From positions 1-6,546 of the forward strand of contig JAUHYS010000119.1 in NCBI GenBank assembly GCA_030426445.1: a stretch of 6,546 bases of DNA. Reading direction: 5' to 3'. Origin of the DNA: a bacterium (GTDB lineage: Bacteria > UBA10199 > DSSB01). Shown here piece after piece: positions 1 through 5,945 of the stretch (position 1 is the first letter of the stretch; every line of letters starts with the position of its first letter). Under the pieces are notes generated by a model that saw only the letters and a program-made list of their open reading frames with translations, ran no database searches and had not been told where the DNA came from. The translations under genes and the position numbers were made by a program.

Positions 1-973
1 CAGCTTTTAGCAAAACCTGCAGCTCTTCAAAGGCATGCTGTAAGATCAACTTATCTGAGATAGGAGAGCTTTTAAGCTGATAATCTGCCTGAGTAATAGG
101 TTTGAGTAAATCAGGTTTAAGCTGTCGATTAAATTGTAAAACTTGAGCTTGATACTTTTTTTGCAACCATGCTGGTAATCGACTTGACTCAGAACTCTTA
201 GAAAATTTTATTTCCAGTAAAATCGATAAATGGCGATATGCCAGGGCTAAAATCTTTAATGGTACTTCGCCTGAGTCCAACAAGGCCCTAAGTGAGCGGT
301 GTAATTGATCGAGACGTTTTGAGAAAACGGCCTCTATTACCTCAAAAATATTTTCCTCTGAAACTTTTAATAAAAGTTTTTCACAATCTTCAACCCCGAC
401 TTTTTCTTTTTCTCCGACATAAAGACAAAGTTGCTTAACAGTATTTTGCAAACTACCAAACTCATTTCCGATCAGATCGACAACAAGCTCAGGAACATGC
501 TCTTCATAAAGTTGATTCTCTCTTTTAAAACATAATCTTACCCACTGCACACAATCTGCTCTACTTAACGCATCGAATTGTAGAATATTCGCATGCTTTT
601 TTAAAAGTTTGGACCAATCTAATCGACCATCGAGTTTTTCGGCTTCCAATAAAAATAGAGTCGTTTCATGGGGGTTTTTTAAATAATCCTTAAAAGATTC
701 GACCTCGTTCTTGGCAAGCTTTTCCAAACTTTTTATATAAACGACTCTTTTCTCTGCAAAACAAGGAAACTCACCACAAGCTTGCATGGCTTTCAAAATA
801 CCCTCTGTTTTCGCATCAAATTGACTAAAATTCATTTCCTTCATTGCAGAACCCAATGCTTTTTCAACGAGTGTCTGACAGATTTTTTGGCGAAGCCATG
901 GGTCTGGACCCATCACTAAAATAATGGGGGACAAAGCAAGGTTATTGAGGGATTTGAGTAAAGGAAAAATCAT
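1..973 (-). CDS. holA: DNA polymerase III subunit delta (HolA), 3' end cut by window edge
   Basis: This is the clamp-loader delta subunit, which opens the beta sliding clamp during loading at the cytoplasmic replisome. Reading the minus strand from ATG at 973 gives 324 uninterrupted codons to the left edge, with no stop reached. HolA proteins are usually about 320-345 residues, so only a short C-terminal tail is missing. The layout fits the family: an N-terminal AAA+-like fold beginning near residue 16 (SPIILVMGPDPWLRQK), a divergent nucleotide fold without a Walker A motif as expected for delta, a middle helical lid (about 137-205), and a C-terminal collar domain. The collar shows the family pattern ENIFEVIEAVFSKR (208-220), SGEVPLKILALAYRHL (234-249) and ITQADYQLKSS (293-303). 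The start has no obvious Shine-Dalgarno and no ATG, GTG or TTG lies in frame between it and the upstream gene. It is the last gene of the minus-strand group, 37 bp after the kinase stop. The call rests on pattern recognition of the translation. Confidence 0.9.
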   Translation of the reverse strand, partial: MIFPLLKSLNNLALSPIILVMGPDPWLRQKICQTLVEKALGSAMKEMNFSQFDAKTEGILKAMQACGEFPCFAEKRVVYIKSLEKLAKNEVESFKDYLKNPHETTLFLLEAEKLDGRLDWSKLLKKHANILQFDALSRADCVQWVRLCFKRENQLYEEHVPELVVDLIGNEFGSLQNTVKQLCLYVGEKEKVGVEDCEKLLLKVSEENIFEVIEAVFSKRLDQLHRSLRALLDSGEVPLKILALAYRHLSILLEIKFSKSSESSRLPAWLQKKYQAQVLQFNRQLKPDLLKPITQADYQLKSSPISDKLILQHAFEELQVLLKA

Positions 974-1010
974 ATCTATATTGAAAAAAATGAATGTTGA
1001 AAAAAATTTC
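974..1010. repeat. Short direct repeat in the creC-holA gap
   Basis: The 11-bp sequence TTGAAAAAAAT occurs twice, at 981-991 and 997-1007, with a 16-bp period. On the coding (minus) strand this gives two T7CAA tracts just ahead of the holA ATG, where a Shine-Dalgarno would be expected and none is seen. It may be a small tandem duplication or a U-rich ribosome-standby region. Chance is also plausible in such AT-rich DNA. Confidence 0.45.
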
Positions 1011-2483
1011 TTAGCTTGAAATGGGTAAGCTAATAGTGACAAGTGTTCCAACGGGTCTTAAGTTTTCTATTTTAATTTCTCCATTATGCAAACGAATCAC
1101 TTCACGAGTAAAACTAAGTCCCAATCCAGTACTTTTTCTTCCGGAGCTGGGACGAGGTAAAGAATAAAATTTTTCAAAAACACGCTCGAGAGCATAGTCA
1201 GGAACGCCCGGACCTTCATCTTTAATTTGTATTTTTATTTTTTGCTCTTCATACTTTGCTTCACAGTAAATATATCCCCCAACCGGACTAAACTCAATGG
1301 CATTTTGTAAAATATTAATCATAACCTGTTCAATTAAAAATCTTTCACCAAAAAATGTCAGAGCTGTTTCTAATTCCTTTTGAATAGAAAGTTTTTTTTC
1401 TTTAATAACAATATCTAAACTGTTTAGGGCTCGATCTAATGTTAGTTCAAAATTAATCTCTTCAACTTGTTGAAGCCCTCTTCTGACTTCTAAAGCAGAC
1501 AGTTTTAACATACGTTCAACTAGCTCACGCATTCTCTGAGATTCGTTTTGAATATTTTTAACAAAGCGTTCTCGTTTTTCTACGGGCATTTCCTCTTCTA
1601 AAATTTCAGCTGCACCGGCAATAGCGGAGAGTGGGCTTTTGAGCTCATGGGTTAAATGCTGGATATACTGCTCGATATATTTTTTACCTTCCAGCGCTTC
1701 TCGCATTTCTTCAAAAGCAGCTCCCATTTCCCCCATTTCACTTCCTCCCAAATAAGGCAACTGAACCGGTTTACCATCGCGCACGGCACGTGCATAACGG
1801 GTCAAACGCTGAATGGGATAGGTCACCCAAGTTGAAAGGGCTATGCCGAGAAAAATAACGGAAAGCCCCACTACCCCCCCTGCGATTAAGATTTGGGGAC
1901 GAGCGGATTCAATAAATAAATTAATATTTCGTGTCGGTTTACTCACCGTCACAACACCCACAATTTTGTCTTTCCAATAGATAGGAGCTGCAATATACAA
2001 AACAGAAGTATTAGGGTCCTTGGGGTCTAAACGCGTACTGCGCGCGCCATATTGGCCACGCAAAGTGTAAGCAACGTCTCTCCACTGGGAGTAATCCTTG
2101 CCTTCTTCTAAACCTCGGTTGGAATCAAAAATCACTCTACCTTTGGCGTCGGTAATATAAATCATTTGATCGACATTGGTTTTGGTAAATTTATAGATTT
2201 GGCTACTAAAACTCCGACTGGCTGCATACTCAAAAGCAATGCGAAAATTTTCGACAGGAATGCGTTCATCTGTCATCTCTGACTGTAAAATAGAAGCTAA
2301 AATATTGGCCTGATCGACTAAAACTTCTTCAACTGATTCTAAATACCTCAGCCGTAAATTGTCTAAAATATAACCCACCAAAAAGTAAAACCCCACACCC
2401 ACCACAGTCACAAAAATCAACATAAAGCGAGTACGCAATTTAAGACCCGAGCGGGGTTGAAAATTTTGTTTTTCTTTTTCCAT
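1011..2483 (-). CDS. creC: CreC-like membrane sensor histidine kinase
   Basis: This inner-membrane two-component sensor kinase (490 aa; E. coli CreC is about 474) senses signals outside the membrane and phosphorylates a response regulator. It has transmembrane helices at about 20-42 and 198-218 enclosing a periplasmic sensor domain. A HAMP linker spans about 219-271, followed by HisKA and HATPase_c. The phosphoacceptor is H279 in HELKSPL. The ATP-binding boxes are all present: N box around N390-N394 (NILQNAIEF), G1 DEGPGVP (422-428), F box FEKFY (436-440) and G2 GLGLS (453-457). The kinase therefore looks active. The sensor domain carries a run remembered from E. coli CreC (FDS, then DYSQW, TLRGQYGARST, YIAAPI, SKP at about 119-183), and the tail motif PDYALERVFEKFYSLPR also matches CreC. 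That makes CreC better than a generic kinase call. The start ATG directly abuts the TAA of the upstream membrane-protein gene, which suggests translational coupling. No CreB regulator or CreD is in the window. Confidence 0.88.
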   Translation of the reverse strand: MEKEKQNFQPRSGLKLRTRFMLIFVTVVGVGFYFLVGYILDNLRLRYLESVEEVLVDQANILASILQSEMTDERIPVENFRIAFEYAASRSFSSQIYKFTKTNVDQMIYITDAKGRVIFDSNRGLEEGKDYSQWRDVAYTLRGQYGARSTRLDPKDPNTSVLYIAAPIYWKDKIVGVVTVSKPTRNINLFIESARPQILIAGGVVGLSVIFLGIALSTWVTYPIQRLTRYARAVRDGKPVQLPYLGGSEMGEMGAAFEEMREALEGKKYIEQYIQHLTHELKSPLSAIAGAAEILEEEMPVEKRERFVKNIQNESQRMRELVERMLKLSALEVRRGLQQVEEINFELTLDRALNSLDIVIKEKKLSIQKELETALTFFGERFLIEQVMINILQNAIEFSPVGGYIYCEAKYEEQKIKIQIKDEGPGVPDYALERVFEKFYSLPRPSSGRKSTGLGLSFTREVIRLHNGEIKIENLRPVGTLVTISLPISS

Positions 2484-3542
2484 TTAAGAAGCGATTTCTT
2501 TTTTTAATGCAGAAATGTGGTTTTTCATTTTTTGAAAATAAAAAGCTAATAGAGCTGAACCTACAAAACCCATTGAATTAATAAAGCCATGTGTCAAAAC
2601 CATATCAGGTATTAAAAGAAGCGGCTTCTTTGTCCAAATTCCCCAAGCATAGACTAAAGCTAAGACCATTCCCACAAAAACACTATAAGCACTTATACGC
2701 CAAAGCATGCGTATCGAAAGGTCTAATGCTGATGGAACACATACTTTTAAGATAAAAAAAGCCATCACTAAAAGACTCGATGCAAAAATACAAACATTAA
2801 TCCATTCAATGAGTCCTTGTATTGTAATCCCTATGGCCACAAGCGGCATGCCCATCAAGACTGCAAACACCAAATAGGGATAAAGTTTATGAAATAAAGT
2901 TTTTGTTTTTTGTTGAAGTAAAATACGTCCAATGATCCCGAGGATAATGGCTGTTGAAAACCCTGCAAAATGAAAGTGCATAGCGGTTAATAAGACAATT
3001 ACATCTCCAAACCCCATAGGCTGCAAAGCTAGCCTGGAAGCCGTTAACCAAAGTGCTCCAAAAAAAATATAAACTAAACTTACATTTATCGCCCATTCTG
3101 CTGGCATTCTAAAACCAAGATGGCGTAGACGGTAAAGCCCAAGTAAGGCTAACAAACCCGTCCAAAGCAACCATGGTAGAACAAGCAAAAAAGCAATTAA
3201 AGTTCCCTGAGAAAAAAAGAAACTTAAAGCAACCATCCATGCAGCAGGACCTTGCCACCACAGTAATTGCTTCCACAACTCTTTAACCCATTTTTTAACA
3301 TTTCTAAATTCGAAGGCTGTTAAAGCCATGGGAACCATAATCAAAGGAGCTAACAAAAAAATTTGTTTTATATAATCCATGTAAAACAAATTTGTTAGGG
3401 CAAGTAAGTTAATAACGGTCCATAAAAAAGCACCCAATATAAAGTTAGATGAAAGCAAATAATTTGACCAATGAGCAAAAGGAATCGAATGGCGCTTTTT
3501 GCCATAAACAAAACTAAAAAAAAGGATGAATGCTTTTAACAT
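2484..3542 (-). CDS. YndJ-like polytopic inner-membrane protein
   Basis: This 352-residue, very hydrophobic protein has roughly 10 predicted membrane spans, near residues 34-50, 60-77, 100-112, 114-136, 151-168, 178-204, 220-242, 247-267, 283-302 and 313-335. Two patterns resemble the YndJ-like family (named from Bacillus subtilis YndJ, function unknown). One is MGFGDVIVLLTAMHFHFAGF at 176-195. The other is MVLTHGFINSMGF at 314-326. The in-membrane histidines H189, H191 and H318 stand out and could bind a metal or heme, but that is only inference. ATG at 3542 is preceded by GAAGAG (3554-3549) with a 6-nt spacer, which supports this start. The gene begins 24 bp after the hemW stop, and its TAA touches the ATG of the CreC-like kinase, so it is probably co-expressed with both. 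It is not recognisably CreD, the membrane protein usual in cre operons. The family call is from memory of motifs. Substrate and role are unknown. Confidence 0.65.
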   Translation of the reverse strand: MLKAFILFFSFVYGKKRHSIPFAHWSNYLLSSNFILGAFLWTVINLLALTNLFYMDYIKQIFLLAPLIMVPMALTAFEFRNVKKWVKELWKQLLWWQGPAAWMVALSFFFSQGTLIAFLLVLPWLLWTGLLALLGLYRLRHLGFRMPAEWAINVSLVYIFFGALWLTASRLALQPMGFGDVIVLLTAMHFHFAGFSTAIILGIIGRILLQQKTKTLFHKLYPYLVFAVLMGMPLVAIGITIQGLIEWINVCIFASSLLVMAFFILKVCVPSALDLSIRMLWRISAYSVFVGMVLALVYAWGIWTKKPLLLIPDMVLTHGFINSMGFVGSALLAFYFQKMKNHISALKKEIAS

Positions 3543-3566
3543 AAAAAACTCTTCATAGGTTATGAT

Positions 3567-4775
3567 TTAAACTAAAAAACCTGCGATGACTTCGTTAGCA
3601 AACTGTTGACCTTTTGGCGTCAAAGCAAAACCGCTTTCATGTAAAATCATATAGCCTCTTCTAACTTCTTTTTCTACGTTTTGCCTTAAGTGTTCGGGGA
3701 AAGGTTTAGAAAATTTTTTCTCAAAATCACTTAGTAAAATTCCCGTTTTTTTTCTTAAACCCATCATCATAAATTCGGATTCAGCCATATCTTCTGAAAT
3801 AAACTCTGTAGTAAGTGCTTCCCAAGAACCTGCATATTTATGATAAGCTTTTAGATCACGTTTATTGGTTAAACGCAGGCCATAAACTTTTGAACTTTGC
3901 ACCTGGTCCCATTTTTCTTGCAAAGACATAGGCAAAGCATCTTTTTTTAATTCTTCTAATTTCAAAAAAGAAACGGCACCTGGTCCCAACCCAATAAAAC
4001 TGTCATAATTCCAATAATGCTGATTATGTTTTGAGTCGTGACCGTCACAGGCATAATTACTGACCTCATATTTTTTCATGTCTTTTGATGATGCAAAGTT
4101 TGTAATCGCTTTTTCCATGTCTTCAACAATATCATCCTTTGGCAAATCCAATCTACCTTGCTGATGCCATTGATAAAAGGGAGTCTGTTCTTCAATAATT
4201 AACTGATAAGCTGAAAGGTGTTTTAGAGAAAATTTTTGTAATTTTTCTAAAGTAGTTTGCAACTGCCTTAAAGTTTGCCCTGGCAAACCATACATGACAT
4301 CCACGTTTACTTTTGAAAAGCCTGCAGCAAAAATAAACTCTAAACTCTGCAAAGCCTCCTGTGCATCATGGGCTCTGCCCAAGCGATCTAAAAGGCCATT
4401 GTCTAAGCTTTGTACTCCCATTGAAATACGGTTCACACCCAAACTTCGATAACTTTTTAGCTTATCCAAGTCTGCTGTCTTGGGATTAACCTCAAGTGTA
4501 CTTTCTTGAAAGCTCTCTTCAGTCAGTTTATGTACTTGTTCTAATATTTTTTCTACATATTCAGGATCTAAAAGTGAAGGAGTCCCTCCGCCAAAAAAAA
4601 GAGTGTCTGCTTTAAGCTTTTCTAATAAAATACTTTGCCAAAAATGTATCTCCTTTGAAAGTGCATGAGTAAGCTCTTGTTGAGGAATGGTTTTTTCTTT
4701 CCATGCTAGTGAGTAAAAGTCACAATAGTGACATTTACTTAAACAAAAGGGAGTATGATGATATATTCCAGCCAT
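3567..4775 (-). CDS. hemW: HemW, radical SAM heme chaperone
   Basis: HemW is a cytoplasmic iron-sulfur radical SAM protein that binds heme and hands it to acceptor proteins. It was formerly annotated as a HemN-like coproporphyrinogen oxidase. From ATG at 4775 it has 402 residues, close to the usual 375-400. The [4Fe-4S] motif CxxxCxxC is seen as C11-C15-C18 (HHTPFCLSKCHYCDF). It is followed by FFGGGTPSLL (SAM contacts, about 60-69), EVNP (95-98), GVNRISMGVQS (113-123), DVMYGLPGQT (159-168), the HemW signature YEVSNYA (236-242), and HNQHYWNYDSFIGLGPGA (250-267). A C-terminal winged-helix-like segment ends LTPKGQQFANEVI. The short N-terminus and the HNxxYW motif argue for HemW over HemN. An upstream in-frame GTG at 4802 would add nine residues. 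I prefer the ATG because family members start a few residues before the IHIPFC-type motif and AAAGA sits 8 nt upstream. However, AAGG lies 5 nt before the GTG, so that start is possible. It is the first gene of the minus-strand group. Confidence 0.93.
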   Translation of the reverse strand: MAGIYHHTPFCLSKCHYCDFYSLAWKEKTIPQQELTHALSKEIHFWQSILLEKLKADTLFFGGGTPSLLDPEYVEKILEQVHKLTEESFQESTLEVNPKTADLDKLKSYRSLGVNRISMGVQSLDNGLLDRLGRAHDAQEALQSLEFIFAAGFSKVNVDVMYGLPGQTLRQLQTTLEKLQKFSLKHLSAYQLIIEEQTPFYQWHQQGRLDLPKDDIVEDMEKAITNFASSKDMKKYEVSNYACDGHDSKHNQHYWNYDSFIGLGPGAVSFLKLEELKKDALPMSLQEKWDQVQSSKVYGLRLTNKRDLKAYHKYAGSWEALTTEFISEDMAESEFMMMGLRKKTGILLSDFEKKFSKPFPEHLRQNVEKEVRRGYMILHESGFALTPKGQQFANEVIAGFLV

Positions 4776-4782
4776 AGATTTA

Positions 4783-4788
4783 TTCTTT
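4783..4788 (-). promoter_or_regulatory. Candidate ribosome binding site favouring the hemW ATG
   Basis: Reading the minus strand, AAAGAA (4788 to 4783) precedes ATG 4775 by about 7-8 nt. It is a weak Shine-Dalgarno match with good spacing. The competing GTG at 4802 has AAGG at 4811-4808 with a 5-nt spacer. The choice therefore leans mainly on family length. Confidence 0.4.
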
Positions 4789-4821
4789 AATAATTGGATC
4801 ACAAAGGCCTTGCAATCTGAA

Positions 4822-4848
4822 CTAATTTTTCTTAACCTGTTAAATTAG
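4822..4848. promoter_or_regulatory. Overlapping inverted repeats, possible operator
   Basis: Two dyads overlap here. CTAATTT (4822-4828) pairs with AAATTAG (4842-4848) across 13 nt. Inside this, TTAAC-CT-GTTAA (4832-4843) is a 12-bp near-palindrome with perfect 5-bp arms. Their centres differ by about 2.5 bp, so they are alternative rather than nested dyads. No T-run follows in a terminator-like position and the stems have almost no GC, so a protein-binding site is a better guess than a terminator. Both weak candidate -10 elements of the divergent promoters fall on the inner dyad. The regulator is unknown. Confidence 0.4.
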
Positions 4849-4883
4849 AAAAAGTACCTTTTCAAGCTATCAGAGGCTAAAGC

Positions 4884-4888
4884 GAGGT
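4884..4888 (+). promoter_or_regulatory. Shine-Dalgarno of parA
   Basis: GAGGT lies 3 nt before the ATG at 4892, slightly close but the strongest Shine-Dalgarno in the window. It supports M1 rather than the internal in-frame ATG at residue 17, so the N-terminal extension of the ParA protein is probably real. Confidence 0.6.
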
Positions 4889-4891
4889 AAA

Positions 4892-5815
4892 ATGTCAAGA
4901 CTTACCGATAAATTAAAAGAGCTCCTCCATTCTGAAACTATGAATGTTCAATCCTCTTTTGCAAAAGGGTCACATTGTGCAAAGTTAATTAGTGTTTGCT
5001 CTCAAAAAGGGGGGGTAGGTAAAACGACAACAGCCACTAACCTGGGAGCTACACTCGCTAAACTCTACAATAAAAAAGTGCTATTAGTGGACTTAGACCC
5101 CCAAGGGCATGTGGAAAAAGCTTTGGGCTCGCTCATTCCTGAAGGTATTCAATATACTCCACTTTCGTCTGTGTTAACTACCAAAAAGGGAAATATTTTT
5201 GATGCGGTCATTGCTAGTTCATGGGAAAACTTACACCTTACTCCTGGAGACAAAAATTTAAACGAAACCGAAAGTCTACTCGCAGCTAAAATTGGAAAAG
5301 AATTCATTTTAAGCCAAGTCATCGAAACCGCAATCAGTCACTATGATTTTATCCTCTTTGATTGTCCGCCCAATTTAGGAAACCTGACACTTAATGCCTT
5401 AGTTTGCTCTGAGTACTGTATTATTCCATGCGAAATGAGTGTTCTCGCTTTCGAAGGTGTCACTGACCTTGTTGAAACCCTGGAGCTCGTCAACGAACGC
5501 CTCAACCCAGGTCTAGAAGTTTTGGGTGTTCTTTTTACTCGAGTAGACCGACGCAATACTAGTATGAATCAAGTTATTTATACTCATATCCAAAAACATT
5601 TTGGTAAAAAAGTATTTAAGAGTCAAATTGCAGTCAATACCGCTCTTAATAAGGCTCAATTAGCGGGGCTTCCGGTTTTTGAAAAATTTCCTTCCAGTTC
5701 AGGCGCTAAACATTATCGAGCTCTTACTGAGGAGTTTCTTCAAAGATTGAACCCATTGAAGACAAAAAGTTTGAATCAAACTAAAACTCGTCCTCGACAA
5801 AAAAAAGCGGGATAA
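4892..5815 (+). CDS. ParA/Soj-family ATPase, no ParB alongside
   Basis: This is a cytoplasmic ParA-type P-loop ATPase (307 aa). ParA proteins bind DNA non-specifically as ATP dimers and move or position chromosomes, plasmids or protein complexes, usually with a ParB-like activator. The deviant Walker A motif KGGVGKTT is at 39-46 with the signature lysine K39. Walker A' is DLDPQG (67-72), and Walker B with the following segment is FILFDCPPNLGNLTLNAL (153-170). The C-terminal family pattern I-AVNTALNKAQLAGLPVF (246-263) to SSSGAKHYRALTEEF (268-282) is intact. Soj-like proteins are about 250-270 aa. The extra length here is a roughly 30-residue N-terminal extension starting with a possibly amphipathic helix (SRLTDKLKELLHS) and a Lys/Arg-rich tail (290-307). 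The tail could add DNA or membrane contact. No parB follows: the next gene, 130 bp on, encodes a DAHP synthase. It could be the main chromosomal ParA or an orphan positioning a different cargo. The sequence does not decide between these. Confidence 0.88.
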   Translation: MSRLTDKLKELLHSETMNVQSSFAKGSHCAKLISVCSQKGGVGKTTTATNLGATLAKLYNKKVLLVDLDPQGHVEKALGSLIPEGIQYTPLSSVLTTKKGNIFDAVIASSWENLHLTPGDKNLNETESLLAAKIGKEFILSQVIETAISHYDFILFDCPPNLGNLTLNALVCSEYCIIPCEMSVLAFEGVTDLVETLELVNERLNPGLEVLGVLFTRVDRRNTSMNQVIYTHIQKHFGKKVFKSQIAVNTALNKAQLAGLPVFEKFPSSSGAKHYRALTEEFLQRLNPLKTKSLNQTKTRPRQKKAG

Positions 5816-5945
5816 GTTAAGAAGTACATATTATTCCAACCATACTCTTCAAAAATCTCTTTAAAAAAGCCCTTAGAACGGCTAAAGTAACGAAAGTATA
5901 GGACAATATCGATAGAAATTTAACTCAACTTAATAAAGAAAGCTT
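5816..5945 (+). other. Intergenic region between parA and the DAHP synthase gene
   Basis: These 130 bp contain no open reading frame or RNA gene that I can support. A short imperfect hairpin (AGCC at about 5869-5872 with GGCT at 5880-5883) is too weak and lacks a following T-run, so I do not call a terminator. A poor promoter-like pair, TTAGAA (5873-5878) and TATAGG (5897-5902) with an 18-bp spacer, could serve the downstream gene. No TyrR-box-like TGTAAA-N6-TTTACA is visible. Nor is there a leader peptide rich in aromatic codons. Confidence 0.35.

Larger units (their letters stand above)
4803..4891. promoter_or_regulatory. Divergent promoter region between hemW and parA
   Basis: The two genes are transcribed away from each other, so promoters for both must lie in or near this gap. 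The best sigma-70-like match toward hemW is TTGAAA (minus strand 4865-4860), a 17-bp spacer, then TAACAG (4842-4837). Toward parA the best is TTGCAA (4810-4815), a 17-bp spacer, then TAACCT (4833-4838). Both -10 elements are poor, with three of six consensus bases, so the exact boxes are uncertain. The logic of divergent transcription is stronger than the boxes themselves. Confidence 0.4.

Noticed and set aside
2887..3096. 69-aa minus-strand open frame
   Set aside because: It lies wholly inside the YndJ-like gene in another frame, has no recognisable domain, and the overlapping gene has clear membrane-protein structure.
2484..3542. CreD, the inner-membrane protein expected beside CreC
   Set aside because: The hydrophobic pattern and the HFHFAGF/THGF motifs do not resemble CreD as I remember it, and it lacks CreD's large periplasmic domain.
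3567..4775. Oxygen-independent coproporphyrinogen III oxidase (HemN)
   Set aside because: The length, the short N-terminus before CxxxCxxC, and the YEVSNYA and HNxxYW motifs fit HemW, which is often misannotated as HemN.
5341..5556. 71-aa minus-strand open frame opposite parA
   Set aside because: It is antisense to the conserved Walker B region of ParA. Its Arg/Ser-rich composition is typical of a shadow frame.
4892..5815. MinD or a plasmid partition module
   Set aside because: There is no MinD-type C-terminal membrane-targeting helix, no minC/minE, no replication gene and no parB nearby. The core is Soj/ParA-like.
5866..5886. Possible terminator hairpin after parA (AGCC/GGCT)
   Set aside because: The stem is only 4 bp and no T-run follows it on either strand in the right position.
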